Notes: generated by a model from the sequence alone, not told the origin. Shown: positions 45,545 to 56,048, counted from the first letter of the stretch. The stretch: 63,526 nucleotides of DNA from a virus (IMGVR_UViG_3300044612_000880:1-63526); one strand, 5' to 3'. A program made the numbers and translations.

Positions 45545-46212
45545 TAGCAATGTCTAAACCACCACATAAGTTTTTTGATAAGATTATTGATAATGATTTA
45601 GATTCTTTATTTGATTACCTTGCTGATGATCAAAAAAAGATGGTTGCAGGACAAAGAGATTTTATTCCAAAAGAAGAACTAGTTGGAGTAGATGAAGATC
45701 ATGGGCCTTCGACACAACTGGCTCATCACTATAATATATTTGATAAAAACACATATAGTCACCCAGGATTAGATAAACTAAAAGACACCCTGAGAGACTT
45801 GGTCTTTGAGGCATCTGCTTACTACGGTATTGATTTTAATGAGCAGAACTATGCGATTAAGGGTTGGTACAACCTTGACAAGAAAATGCTTCCTGGAACT
45901 AAAGAGCAATGGCTTGCTGCTAATCCAGATAAGTCTTCTGTAAAGATGAATCTTCATGACCATATGGGTGGACAAGGCGCTCCAGTTTTTCATGGTTACT
46001 ACTGTGTCAATGCAGAACCATCTGTAACTTTTTATCAAATTGATAGAGTTAAAGATTTTGACAATGTTAATATTAACAATAGAGCAATTGTTTCAGAAAC
46101 TGGTCACCCTCATACAAGAGATTTATGGTGGAGTGAAAAAAGCAGAATCACTATTGCATATGATATTTGTCCAAAAAGTCTTGGCGTAGATTCACTATGG
46201 GTAGAACTTTAA
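45541..46212 (+). CDS. Fe/2-oxoglutarate oxygenase-like protein, copy B
   Basis: Start at ATG 45541 overlapping the upstream TGA. Contains NLHDHMGGQGAPVFHGYYCV and ETGHPHTRDLWWSEKSRITI, as in copy A. It has an extra loop (KKMLPGTKEQWLAAN). Probably arose by tandem duplication. Confidence 0.55.
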   Translation: MIAMSKPPHKFFDKIIDNDLDSLFDYLADDQKKMVAGQRDFIPKEELVGVDEDHGPSTQLAHHYNIFDKNTYSHPGLDKLKDTLRDLVFEASAYYGIDFNEQNYAIKGWYNLDKKMLPGTKEQWLAANPDKSSVKMNLHDHMGGQGAPVFHGYYCVNAEPSVTFYQIDRVKDFDNVNINNRAIVSETGHPHTRDLWWSEKSRITIAYDICPKSLGVDSLWVEL

Positions 46213-46346
46213 TATCTAAAAAGATTTTATGTTTTGTTTTTGGTCACAAGGTTGTTACTAAATCTTGTCCAGTTACAAGTGCATCAAAGTCTTATTGTGA
46301 AAGATGTTTTCCTATTTCTCATGATAGAGGTATGAGTTTTTCTTAA
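46197..46346 (+). CDS. DUF1660-like zinc micro-protein (49 aa)
   Basis: MGRTLISKKILCFVFGHKVV ... SYCERCFP: C, FGHK and CxxC as in the small prophage DUF1660 family. Overlaps the end of the previous gene by 16 nt. A hairpin terminator overlaps its stop. Confidence 0.6.
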   Translation: MGRTLISKKILCFVFGHKVVTKSCPVTSASKSYCERCFPISHDRGMSFS

Positions 46347-46380
46347 CTCTCAACTACACATTAAGGTAGAGTTTTGCTTT
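46345..46380 (+). terminator. Terminator before the reductase gene
   Basis: AACTCT/AGAGTT stem and TTGCTTTTTAT. It is followed by CTGGTATACT (about 46395), a new promoter for the reductase gene. Confidence 0.6.
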
Positions 46381-46434
46381 TTATAAAACTCTGGTATACT
46401 TAAACCTTAATCCGTTTTTGAAAGGACGATACAA

Positions 46435-48465
46435 ATGTCAGATTTTTTTAGTTTTAAACTTCCAGAGGACTTCGTAGAAAAGTACAAGAGCCAAGAAAGC
46501 CCATTCGGGTTTAAGGATGCAGCAGAAAATTCACTTGGAGAAATTACTTTTATTCGTACGTATTCTCGCATGAAAGAAGATGGAACTAAGGAAAGATGGC
46601 ACGAAGTTTGTCGTCGTGTAATCGAGGGTATGTATTCAGTTCAAAAGAACCATGCTAAAGAAAACCGTCTACCATGGAATGACTACAAGGCTCAGAAGTC
46701 TGCACAAGAAGCATTCCAAAGAATGTTTGAACTAAAGTGGACACCACCAGGAAGAGGTATGTGGACTTTTGGTACACCAATGACAATGGAGAAGAAGAAC
46801 TCAGCAGCACTCCAAAACTGTGCAATGGTTTCTACAAAGGACCTTGATAAGAATGATCCAGGAGCCTTGTTTGCTTGGGTAATGGATGCTTTGATGCTTG
46901 GTATCGGAGTAGGGTTTGATACAGTAGGACAGGAAAAGAATTTCTTAATCTCTGCTCCAACAGAACCAGAACAGGTGTTCGAAATTCCAGACACTCGTGA
47001 AGGCTGGGTTGAATCAGTAAGACTTCTTCTTAATTCTTACCTAAGACCAAATCAGTCTATTCAAAAGTTTAACTACGACCTTATCAGACCTCTAGGAGCA
47101 CCCATTAAAGGCTTTGGAGGGGTCGCCAGCGGTCCAGCACCCCTTATTCAACTACATACACAGGTAGATCGTGTAATTGGCGGTAGAGTAGGAGAAACCT
47201 TAGATTCTCGTGCTATCACAGACATAATTAACCTTATTGGTACATGTGTTGTTTCTGGCAATGTTCGTCGTTCTGCAACTCTTGCTTTAGGAGCAGCAGG
47301 AGACGAAGATTTTATTAATCTTAAAAATGCTGAAGTTTTTCCAGAGCGTAACTCTTTTGATCCAGAAAATCCAGGTTGGGCTTGGATGTCAAATAACTCA
47401 ATTTCTGCAACAGTTGGAATGGAATATGAAAAATATACTGATCTAATTGTTAACAATGGAGAGCCAGGATTTATTTGGCTTGATGTTGCTCGTAATTATG
47501 GTCGTCTTGCAGATCCCGCAGATGGAAAAGACTATCGTGTTATGGGCTTTAATCCTTGTGCGGAGCAGCCATTAGAGTCATATGAATTATGTACACTTGT
47601 AGAAGTGCACTTGAATCGTCATGAATCTAAGGAGGACTTCCTCAAGACATTAAAGTTTGCTTACCTATATGGCAAGACTGTCACTCTTCTTCCAACACAC
47701 TGGCCACAAACAAACGGTATCATGCAACGTAATCGTCGTATTGGTACATCCCTTACTGGTATTGCATCATTTGCAGATCAAAAAGGTTTGCCAGCAGTTC
47801 GTGAATGGATGGATGAAGGGTATAACAAGATCCGTCACTATGATCACCAGTATTCAGAATGGCTATGTGTTCGTGAATCAATTCGTGTAACAACAGTTAA
47901 GCCATCAGGATCAGTATCAATTCTTTCTGGTGCAACTCCTGGAGTTCACTGGGGTCCTGGAGGAGAATTCTTCTTACGTGCAGTCCGTTTTGGTGATACA
48001 GATCCAATGCTGCATTTATTCAAGGCAGCAAATTATAACGTTGAAAAAGACGTAGTCTCAGCAAATACATCTGTAGTTTATTTCCCAATTAAGTCAGGAC
48101 AAAAACGTTCTGAAAAGGATGTAACATTATTTGAAAAGATTGCCCTTGCTGCAACTGCTCAGAAGTACTGGTCAGACAATGGAGTTTCTGTAACACTATC
48201 TTTTGACAAGGAAACAGAATCAAAGCACGTTGCTCCAGCACTACATATGTACGAAGGGCAATTGAAGGCTGTTTCGTTCCTACCAATGGGAAATCATACA
48301 TATCCTCAGCAACCATATACTCAGATTACTGAAGAGGAGTATAATGGTTATATTGGCAAATTGAAGCACATTGACTTTGGAGCAATTTACGACGGTGTAG
48401 ATAATCTTGAGGCTCAGGGTGAAGCATATTGCACAACAGACTATTGCGAAATTAAGGTGAAATAA
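46435..48465 (+). CDS. nrdJ: Adenosylcobalamin-dependent ribonucleoside-triphosphate reductase
   Basis: This 676-residue protein matches class II RTPR: Cys129 (NCAMVS), NPCAEQ with Cys375 as thiyl site and Glu377, Cys386 (ELCTLVEV), VKPSGSVSILSG, GVHWGPGGEF and C-terminal shuttle Cys666/Cys671. It reduces ribonucleotides to deoxyribonucleotides with B12, giving dNTPs for phage replication independently of oxygen. It is shorter than the 739-residue Lactobacillus enzyme. The next gene overlaps by 1 nt (TAATG). Confidence 0.93.
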   Translation: MSDFFSFKLPEDFVEKYKSQESPFGFKDAAENSLGEITFIRTYSRMKEDGTKERWHEVCRRVIEGMYSVQKNHAKENRLPWNDYKAQKSAQEAFQRMFELKWTPPGRGMWTFGTPMTMEKKNSAALQNCAMVSTKDLDKNDPGALFAWVMDALMLGIGVGFDTVGQEKNFLISAPTEPEQVFEIPDTREGWVESVRLLLNSYLRPNQSIQKFNYDLIRPLGAPIKGFGGVASGPAPLIQLHTQVDRVIGGRVGETLDSRAITDIINLIGTCVVSGNVRRSATLALGAAGDEDFINLKNAEVFPERNSFDPENPGWAWMSNNSISATVGMEYEKYTDLIVNNGEPGFIWLDVARNYGRLADPADGKDYRVMGFNPCAEQPLESYELCTLVEVHLNRHESKEDFLKTLKFAYLYGKTVTLLPTHWPQTNGIMQRNRRIGTSLTGIASFADQKGLPAVREWMDEGYNKIRHYDHQYSEWLCVRESIRVTTVKPSGSVSILSGATPGVHWGPGGEFFLRAVRFGDTDPMLHLFKAANYNVEKDVVSANTSVVYFPIKSGQKRSEKDVTLFEKIALAATAQKYWSDNGVSVTLSFDKETESKHVAPALHMYEGQLKAVSFLPMGNHTYPQQPYTQITEEEYNGYIGKLKHIDFGAIYDGVDNLEAQGEAYCTTDYCEIKVK

Positions 48466-48995
48466 TGGAAGATTTAAAATCAAAAGTAATATATGTAAAA
48501 GAGTTTATGCCAAAGAATTTGGCAATGTCTATTACAGAATACTCAAAAGCACATACACTTCTTTTTACTGAGTATGGAAATGGCGAAAAAGAGTTTACAG
48601 TACATACATATCACGAAATACAAAGAAATGATCAGTCTTCTTTAGATGTTTTGCAAGAGTATGCTAAAAAGGTTTATGATTTTGTTCTTGAAAATTATGA
48701 AGGGCCATTTCAGCCTTTCTTAGATGAAAAAACACATATTGCAAAGTTTACTCCAGGTGAGGGCATGCACGAGCATTATGATATGAATAGACCAAATGAT
48801 ATTGCAACAATTCTTTATCTTAATGACGACTATACTGGTGGAGATATATATTTCCCAGCATTAGGTATATCTCATAAGCCTGAGCCAGGAGATCTTCTTT
48901 GCTTCCCAGACAATCCAGACTATGTGCACGGAGTTCGGGGAATTCAAGATGGAATACGATACACAACACCACGTTGGTTTACCCGCATTGTATGA
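48465..48995 (+). CDS. Prolyl-4-hydroxylase-like Fe(II)/2OG dioxygenase
   Basis: Typical blocks: MHEHYDMNR (H-x-D type with His/Tyr-Asp), TGGDIYFP, KPEPGDLLCFP, YVHGVRGIQDGIRY with distal His and Arg. This is a full-length phage P4H (176 aa). It is translationally coupled to the reductase. A substrate on virion proteins is possible. Confidence 0.8.
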   Translation: MEDLKSKVIYVKEFMPKNLAMSITEYSKAHTLLFTEYGNGEKEFTVHTYHEIQRNDQSSLDVLQEYAKKVYDFVLENYEGPFQPFLDEKTHIAKFTPGEGMHEHYDMNRPNDIATILYLNDDYTGGDIYFPALGISHKPEPGDLLCFPDNPDYVHGVRGIQDGIRYTTPRWFTRIV

Positions 48996-49016
48996 TAAAA
49001 TAGACTAGGAGGACCT

Positions 49017-52000
49017 ATGTCTATTGCTTCAAATTTATATGCAGAAAAAGTGTTTGCACAGCAACCGACTGTCCTATGGTCTTTAGATGACAAAGCAGAT
49101 TACGTTTCTCAAATTTCAGAAATACAAAGAGGTTTAAACTTTTGGGATGTAGATCCTGACCAAAATATAGACTCTAGTCAAAAAACCTTGTTTGTAACAG
49201 AAGATGCTCCATTCCCTTCAAGTATTGTAACAAAAATAAAAGCAAGACCACTAGCCATAAACGCTAAAGGAATAACAAGATATGTTAGCAAGGATTTAAA
49301 AAACTTTAAAGAACTTGATCAATCTTTAAAGACTTTTGCTGTAGGAACATACTTTAAATCATTAAGCCAAAATGCTTCTACATTCTCAATTGGTTATGAA
49401 TATAATGATGAGGCTTCTGGAACAGTTGTTAAAAAATTAAAATCTTTTGAGACCTCTATAACTGACTCTTGGCTTTTTATCGGAGAAACCTTTAGAATTC
49501 CAGATGACGCCGTGACAGTAAGACTTGTCTTTGAAATTGATTATTTTGGTGATGGAGGTAACAGCAATATAGAGGTTTTAATTAATGGTTTTAGTTTCGG
49601 ACAATGGTGTGAAGAGTTTAGTTCAGAATCTTTAGGTAGTTCTGTAGTAACAGTACCTACAACAATATCTACAACCATTACAAAAGGTATTGAGGCTTTT
49701 GCGTATTCTAGATCAGATCAAAAAGGATACTATTTGCTTAATGGCTCAATGAATTTAAAAGCAAAAAACTTTGGAGTTCCTATTGTTTATGGTTCACAAA
49801 ACTCAACTCAAATTTATTATAATAATGGCAGCCCATCCTTAATCTTGCCTGCAAACGGATTTTTAAACCAGTCTGGTAAAAACAATCAGTATACTCTAGA
49901 GTTTTGGGCAAATATTAATTCTAAAACATACGATAGAAAAAGAATTGTTGGACCATTAAACTCTGAAGATGGAATCTATGTTGATGGAAATTTTGTTGGC
50001 ATTAAGATTGGATCTAACTATCAAACTCACTATGTTGCAGAGTGGGGAAGACCAATGCTGTTTCATTTTTTTGTTAGCAAGAACAGAGCAACACTATCTC
50101 TAAATGGAGAAAAGGTTATAGATGTGTTATTGACAGAAGAATCTTATGTTCCACAAAATAAACTTGATTTAAATGGTAAAGACCAAGACTGGATTGGTTT
50201 TTACGCATATGAGGATATTCCAAATATTTCTATTGACTGTGTTGGGCTTTATCCATACGAGATATCCGATCAACTTGGAAAGATAAGATTTGTCTATGGA
50301 CAAGGAGTTGAGTTTCCAGAAAATATTAATACTGCTTATAGCGGTTCTTCAGTTTATGTAGACTATGCTTTTGCTAATTATGCAAACAATTATTCATACC
50401 CATCTCTTGGAACTTGGTCGCAAGGAATTTCAAATAATCTTTCTGTTAATAACAATAAGTTGACAGTTCCAGAATATCCTCTTCCTGAAATATTTTTATC
50501 TAGTAAAACAGAATCAAGTCTTTTTTCCTCATGTTTACCAGAACAGAATGAGTCTAAAAACTTTATTACGTTTAGACCAACAAATGATTGGGCTTTAGAA
50601 AATGGATATTTAAGATATAACTCTTTGAGTTTTTTAAATGATGAAGTTAACATTCTTTACGGAGTATTTAAAGCAAAGACAGCAGAAGGAACTCAATGCT
50701 TAATTAAAATTAGTGATGATATTTCTGGTAATTATTTTTCAATAGATTTTGTTGGCAGTAGAGTTAGGTACAGCCTTAACTATGGTGGACAAGAAGAAAT
50801 TCTGTATACGTCTACAAACAATATTTCAGTTAATGATATTTTTTCTGTAGGAATAGACATCAGGGTTTTATCTAACTACTATGCACAGAACGTTTCTTCT
50901 TTTTTTGGTAATATTGGGTCTCTTTCTCTTTATGTTGGAGGAACAAAAACATTTGTTAACACTTTTACTGGAAATATATATGCTTTTGGATTTTGTAATG
51001 CAAGAAATGCATTAAAGATAAAAGATCTTTTTAATGAAACTGGCTTACCCATAAACTATTCATCGCTTACAGGCAATAGGCTTTTAAGCCACATGGCAAG
51101 TTGCACAATTCTTCCAAAACAAGATTTTGATTCCTTTAGGCTAGGTATAGATATTAATGGATATTGGGAAGACTCAATACCGTTATCAAATTTAGCAACA
51201 TATGTTAAAGATGCAAGAGGAGATGAATATTATAATCTTGATTTTATTCAGTTTAATATAGACTACGATTCACCAGGCAAGTTAAAACAGAGTGAGACTT
51301 CTTTGGGTTTTTGGAAATATGGAGAAAGAGTGTCAGTAGAAGGAACAACAGAAACAATTGCTTCTTTATACGAAACATATTCAATTCCAATATCACAGAA
51401 ATATTCTTCATTAGATAATCATCTTTATACTGGATATGATGATTATGATGATTTAAAAAATAACGCAGTTAAAACTTATACCTATGACACAACAGACTCA
51501 ATACTAAAGTCATATATATCTTTTAAATTTTCCTCATCCTCTTATAATCAGCCTGATCTGTTTTTTGAAAATACTCAGTCTATTGCTAAAGATGGAATTA
51601 TCTATCCAGACACAGACTGGATAAATACAAAGTATGAAGTTGTTAATAACTCAATCATCTATCCTCCAAAATCATCAAGCGTAAATGACATATCTATCGT
51701 TACACATCTTGACTTTTTTATTAAAGATTCTAAAATAAAAAAGCCTATGCTTAAATTTTTGCAATACTCTTCTCAGGCATTAAACGATACATCTCCAAAT
51801 GCCGTAGGAACAAGATTTGGAATACCAATGTATCCTTATACAAAGACTGGAAGTTATTATGACTACAAATCTAATAACCCATTCTCCATATACAAAGGAA
51901 GTTCTCCATATCTATACCTAACAAAAAGAAGCGGTATCGAACTAAGAGGGCAAAACAACCCAAATATTAATCGTGGTATTTCCATACCACTTAATAAAAC

Positions 52001-52658
52001 AAAATCTGCAGACTATAACCTTATGGTTCTTCAGGCATGCATTAAATATTCAGATGATACATTTCCTTTTTCAGAAGTTGAAGTGTTTGAGATTAAGGCT
52101 TCAAACAAGCACATTAAATTTTATCTAGTTGCAAATAATCCAGATGGTAGTCGTGCAAAGATCTATGCTATAAATGCAAAGACTGGAGCACTTGAGGATG
52201 GGGTTGGATTTTATCTAAATGGAACCCTTGTCTCAAATCCAGTTATTTCTATAGATGAGTGGGCATTTCTTGGAATATCTTTCCCAGAACTACTTTACTT
52301 CTATGGGACTCCTGGATATCTTCACATAAACGGTCCATTGATGATGAACACAATTTCTTATTATCAATCAACAAACCTACAAGAAGTTCAAAAAACAAAT
52401 AAAAGACTTTGGTTTAGAGTTAGATATTCTCCCCAAGGAGAGTACCCATGGACTTTTTGGTACCCAGCATTATGGAACGGAGTTCTTGTTCTTTCTTCAA
52501 AATCTTACTACGGAGTAGACCCTTCTGATATTTATAAGAGTTATGTTGGAACAAATAAGGTTATTATTGATTCAGATTCCATGTTTACGTTAAAAGATTA
52601 TGATTATTTAATTGCTACGGATGTAGGCTGGTCAGCGCAAACCCTAAGTGCAATCTAG
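49017..52658 (+). CDS. Very large LamG-like tail or adhesin protein (1213 aa)
   Basis: Ribosome site AGGAGG. At least two concanavalin/LamG-like segments can be seen: QYTLEFWANINSKT with LDLNGKDQDWIGFYAY, and a later strand set around GVFKAKTAEGTQCLIKI and FWYPALWNG. No transmembrane segments or metal motifs. Its place before the portal, and its size, suggest a minor tail or surface protein that binds carbohydrate. Confidence 0.6.
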   Translation: MSIASNLYAEKVFAQQPTVLWSLDDKADYVSQISEIQRGLNFWDVDPDQNIDSSQKTLFVTEDAPFPSSIVTKIKARPLAINAKGITRYVSKDLKNFKELDQSLKTFAVGTYFKSLSQNASTFSIGYEYNDEASGTVVKKLKSFETSITDSWLFIGETFRIPDDAVTVRLVFEIDYFGDGGNSNIEVLINGFSFGQWCEEFSSESLGSSVVTVPTTISTTITKGIEAFAYSRSDQKGYYLLNGSMNLKAKNFGVPIVYGSQNSTQIYYNNGSPSLILPANGFLNQSGKNNQYTLEFWANINSKTYDRKRIVGPLNSEDGIYVDGNFVGIKIGSNYQTHYVAEWGRPMLFHFFVSKNRATLSLNGEKVIDVLLTEESYVPQNKLDLNGKDQDWIGFYAYEDIPNISIDCVGLYPYEISDQLGKIRFVYGQGVEFPENINTAYSGSSVYVDYAFANYANNYSYPSLGTWSQGISNNLSVNNNKLTVPEYPLPEIFLSSKTESSLFSSCLPEQNESKNFITFRPTNDWALENGYLRYNSLSFLNDEVNILYGVFKAKTAEGTQCLIKISDDISGNYFSIDFVGSRVRYSLNYGGQEEILYTSTNNISVNDIFSVGIDIRVLSNYYAQNVSSFFGNIGSLSLYVGGTKTFVNTFTGNIYAFGFCNARNALKIKDLFNETGLPINYSSLTGNRLLSHMASCTILPKQDFDSFRLGIDINGYWEDSIPLSNLATYVKDARGDEYYNLDFIQFNIDYDSPGKLKQSETSLGFWKYGERVSVEGTTETIASLYETYSIPISQKYSSLDNHLYTGYDDYDDLKNNAVKTYTYDTTDSILKSYISFKFSSSSYNQPDLFFENTQSIAKDGIIYPDTDWINTKYEVVNNSIIYPPKSSSVNDISIVTHLDFFIKDSKIKKPMLKFLQYSSQALNDTSPNAVGTRFGIPMYPYTKTGSYYDYKSNNPFSIYKGSSPYLYLTKRSGIELRGQNNPNINRGISIPLNKTKSADYNLMVLQACIKYSDDTFPFSEVEVFEIKASNKHIKFYLVANNPDGSRAKIYAINAKTGALEDGVGFYLNGTLVSNPVISIDEWAFLGISFPELLYFYGTPGYLHINGPLMMNTISYYQSTNLQEVQKTNKRLWFRVRYSPQGEYPWTFWYPALWNGVLVLSSKSYYGVDPSDIYKSYVGTNKVIIDSDSMFTLKDYDYLIATDVGWSAQTLSAI

Positions 52659-52676
52659 TATGGTATACTTGTGGTT

Positions 52677-53063
52677 ATGGATTCACTAATAGACCCAAAA
52701 ACTGGTCAACCAATTGTAAAGAATGTAAGACGCCAAGTCATTGAAAAGAACTATGACTGGGGTTTATATGTATACAAAAAGGCAAATGGCAAGTGGTTTA
52801 CAGACGGAAATGGCTCTGTTCTAAACATTCCCTCAGACAAAAATGATATTTCTAGAATGGCAGAATTAAAAAAGACTGCAATGTATTATGGAGATCCAGG
52901 AGACGGAACTTGCGTATTTGTTCCAGGGTTAACAAGGGTTTCAGAAGAAGAATATTCTGAACAAGTAGATCGTATGAAGTCTGGACTTCTTCCAAACCTA
53001 AACGATCTTGGTGCTGTTCAAGCAGCCAAAGACACAATCGCTCTTTATGGAGAGGAAGACTAA
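52677..53063 (+). CDS. Hypothetical protein before portal (128 aa)
   Basis: Start at ATG 52677, 7 nt after TATACT; a GTG 6 nt upstream is too near the promoter. Contains RQVIEKNYDWGLYVYKK and TCVFVPGLTRVSEEEYSEQV. Probably a head-region protein; overlaps the portal start by 1 nt. Confidence 0.6.
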   Translation: MDSLIDPKTGQPIVKNVRRQVIEKNYDWGLYVYKKANGKWFTDGNGSVLNIPSDKNDISRMAELKKTAMYYGDPGDGTCVFVPGLTRVSEEEYSEQVDRMKSGLLPNLNDLGAVQAAKDTIALYGEED

Positions 53064-54658
53064 TGTCAGAAGATAACGAATACATCATCGGAGCAAGTAT
53101 TGATGAATCAAATAGAGCAGAAGACTTGTTTTCAAAATCAGATCCTTTTAACGGAAACTGGGATACTCTAAAAGGCCTTGATGGACTAGAAGCAAATTTT
53201 AAAAGACGTATAAGTAGAACTTCAACAAAAATGGTTGAGCCAACAACCCAATACACGACAGCAGCACTTGCTGGAAAAAGCGGTATTGACGGAGCACAGT
53301 CAAAAGAAATAAACCCAGGCCTAGTATATGTAAACGGCTATGGAATGTTTGATGTTATCACACCACCATGGAACCTTTATGAATTGGCAAACTACTATGA
53401 CACATCATTTGCAAACCACGCAGCAATCGATGCCAAGGTAGAAAACATTGTTGGACTTGGATATGAGTTCAAGGTTTCTCCAAGAACAATGTTAAGGCTT
53501 GAATCTTCAGAAGATAACAGTGCTACACAAAAAGCACGTAAGAGAATTGAAAGAGCAAAGATTGAAGTAAGAGACTGGCTAGAGTCATTAAATGATGACG
53601 ATTCTTTTACTGCAACAATGGAAAAAGTTTACACAGACCTACAGTCTACAGGTAACGGATATCTAGAAATTGGCAGAACTACTCGTGGAGAGATTGGATA
53701 TGTAGGACATATTCCTTCCACAACTATGAGAGTTAGAAGAATTAAAGATGGATATGTTCAGATTATTGGAAATAAGATTGTTTACTTCCGTAACTTTGGT
53801 GCAAAGAATCAGAATCCATTAACTACCGATGCAAGACCAAATGAGATTATTCATTTTAAACAATACTCACCATTAAATACATTTTATGGTGTGCCAGATA
53901 TTATGTCTGCAATAAATTCTCTACATGGAGATTCTCTTGCGTCTCAGTACAATATTGATTATTTTGCTAACAAGGCAGTGCCAAGATATGTTATTACTTT
54001 AAAGGGTGCTAAACTATCAAGTGACGCAGAAGATAAGATGTTTAGATTCTTACAGACAAGTCTAAAAGGTCAATCACACAGAACGCTATATATTCCACTA
54101 CCAGGAGATAGCGATACAAATAAAGTTGAATTCAAGATGGATCCCATCGAAGACGGTATACAAGACGGCTCATTTAAAGAGTATCGTAAACAAAACCGTG
54201 ATGATATCCTGGTAGCACATCAAGTGCCACTATCTAAACTTGGAGGTGGCGATTCTGGATCTATTGCAGCAGCACTTGCACAGGATCGCACCTTTAAGGA
54301 GCAGGTAGCAAGACCAGCCCAGCGACAACTTGAGAAAATGATCAATAAAGTCATTAGAGAAAAGACAGATATTCTTGAGTTTACATTTAATGAACTCACC
54401 CTTACAGATGAAATTGCTCAGTCTCAAATTCTTGAACGCTATGTCAAAAATCAAATCATGACTCCAAATGAGGCACGTGTTGTTCTTGATATGCCACAGC
54501 GTGAGGGTGGAGATGAAGTTCTTGAACTCAAGCCTGCTGCAGCAGCAGAGGCAAATACAACAAGAGCAAGAGATTCGGAACGAACAAATAATAATTCAGA
54601 CAGCACATCAACAGTTGCTGGAAGAGGCCCAAAGGGAGAGGGAAGAAAAACTCCCTAA
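53063..54658 (+). CDS. Portal protein
   Basis: This 531-residue protein has VGLGYEFKVS, NGYLEIGRTTRGEIGY, IIHFKQYSPLNTFYGVPDIM, FANKAVPRYVITLKG and LSKLGGGDSGSIAAALAQDR, all typical of PBSX/HK97-type portals. It forms the dodecameric DNA gate at the head vertex. The C-terminal tail is charged. It follows the 52677 gene and precedes the protease. Confidence 0.93.
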   Translation: MSEDNEYIIGASIDESNRAEDLFSKSDPFNGNWDTLKGLDGLEANFKRRISRTSTKMVEPTTQYTTAALAGKSGIDGAQSKEINPGLVYVNGYGMFDVITPPWNLYELANYYDTSFANHAAIDAKVENIVGLGYEFKVSPRTMLRLESSEDNSATQKARKRIERAKIEVRDWLESLNDDDSFTATMEKVYTDLQSTGNGYLEIGRTTRGEIGYVGHIPSTTMRVRRIKDGYVQIIGNKIVYFRNFGAKNQNPLTTDARPNEIIHFKQYSPLNTFYGVPDIMSAINSLHGDSLASQYNIDYFANKAVPRYVITLKGAKLSSDAEDKMFRFLQTSLKGQSHRTLYIPLPGDSDTNKVEFKMDPIEDGIQDGSFKEYRKQNRDDILVAHQVPLSKLGGGDSGSIAAALAQDRTFKEQVARPAQRQLEKMINKVIREKTDILEFTFNELTLTDEIAQSQILERYVKNQIMTPNEARVVLDMPQREGGDEVLELKPAAAAEANTTRARDSERTNNNSDSTSTVAGRGPKGEGRKTP

Positions 54659-54707
54659 TGCCCGATTTGTCCACATTGTGATATAATTGTTAAAAGGGGT
54701 TTATAAT

Positions 54708-56048
54708 ATGATGGTGAGCAATATATCCAAGGCCCATTGGAATTCAGATGGGGACAATCTGCGTCTTTCAATGCCTTTTAGCAAGGTAGACAAAGAGCGA
54801 CGTACCGTATCTGGTTTTGCGTCCCTTGATAACATTGATAAGCAAAATGATATTGTAACAGCAGAAGCATCCATGGAAGCATTTGCAAAATTCCGTGGGA
54901 ACATTAGAGAAATGCATCAGCCATTAGCAGTAGGCAAGATGGTAGACTTCAAAGCAGAAAAGTACTTTGATCCAGAAACAAAGAAATTCTATAATGGAGT
55001 ATTTGTATCTGCATATGTTTCAAAGGGTGCACAAGATACTTGGGAAAAAGTTCTAGATGGAACTCTTGCTGGTTTTTCTATTGGCGGAAGAATGAATAAG
55101 TGGGATGACGGATATGATGAAAAGTCAGACACACAAATTAGAATTATTAAGCAATATGATTTGGTAGAGTTAAGTCTTGTAGATTCACCAGCAAATCAAT
55201 TTGCAAATATTGTTTCTGTTGAAAAAGTTGATGGCGTAGATGTTATTAAAGCAGATGAAACAGTATTAGAAAATGTTTTTTATGATAAAGAATCTGGTAT
55301 CGTTATGGTTTCAGAAAATGAATCCGAAGTCAGCCCAACTTCTGGAGAAGCAATGGAAAATATAGGGTTCGTTGAAAAAACGGATAATGAAAAAATAGAA
55401 ATGATAAAATTCTTAGTTGATAGTGCTAAAGGCATTAATACTTCTAAGATTAACAAGGAGGTAAGTCCTATGACAAAAGCAAAAGCAAAAGTTGAAAAGA
55501 CTGATGTAGTTGAAGATGTTGTGGTCGCTCCAGAGGCAGATGCCGTGGTTGAAGAAGTTACAGAAGAGGTTGCAAAGGCAGAAGAGATTGAAACAACAGA
55601 TGTTGTTAAATCAGATGAAGCACCAGCAGCAGAGACTGAAGAAGCACCAGTTGCAGAAACAGTTGAAGAAGTAGCAGACGCAGACGCAGATGTATCTAAG
55701 TCAGATGACGTAGTTGCTGAAGCAATTACCGAAATCAAGAATAATCTAACATCAGCCTTTAGCGATCTATTGTCAACAGTTAAGTCTTTGCAAGCAGAAG
55801 TAGAACTTCTTAAGTCTTCAAAGGTAGATGTTGATACAGTAAAGAGTTCATTCGAAGCAGTTGCAAAAGATATTGCAGCAGTTTCAGGTGAATTTAATGA
55901 ATTTGGAAAACGAGTAGACGCTGTGGAAGCAGAAACCGCATTCCGAAAGTCTGGAGATATCGGCGATATCTTACAGTCTCAACCTGAAATGGTTGAAAAA
56001 TCCCTATGGGGCGGTAGTTTCCTCAAAACAGCCGATCTATTCAAATGA
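54708..56048 (+). CDS. Prohead protease fused to scaffold (XkdF-like)
   Basis: Start at ATG 54708 behind AAAAGGGG; a TTG at 54687 is inside the promoter. Residues 1-170 form an S78-type serine protease (His70 in MHQPLAVGK, Ser124 in GFSIGGR, VDSPAN). Residues 250-400 are a highly charged Glu/Val/Asp-rich coiled coil (SLQAEVELLKSS), the scaffold. Fusion in one 447-residue protein fits assembly of the capsid shell. Confidence 0.82.
   Translation: MMVSNISKAHWNSDGDNLRLSMPFSKVDKERRTVSGFASLDNIDKQNDIVTAEASMEAFAKFRGNIREMHQPLAVGKMVDFKAEKYFDPETKKFYNGVFVSAYVSKGAQDTWEKVLDGTLAGFSIGGRMNKWDDGYDEKSDTQIRIIKQYDLVELSLVDSPANQFANIVSVEKVDGVDVIKADETVLENVFYDKESGIVMVSENESEVSPTSGEAMENIGFVEKTDNEKIEMIKFLVDSAKGINTSKINKEVSPMTKAKAKVEKTDVVEDVVVAPEADAVVEEVTEEVAKAEEIETTDVVKSDEAPAAETEEAPVAETVEEVADADADVSKSDDVVAEAITEIKNNLTSAFSDLLSTVKSLQAEVELLKSSKVDVDTVKSSFEAVAKDIAAVSGEFNEFGKRVDAVEAETAFRKSGDIGDILQSQPEMVEKSLWGGSFLKTADLFK

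Noticed and set aside
54687-54707. TTG start for the protease gene
   Set aside because: It lies at the end of the -10 box; the ATG at 54708 has a ribosome site.
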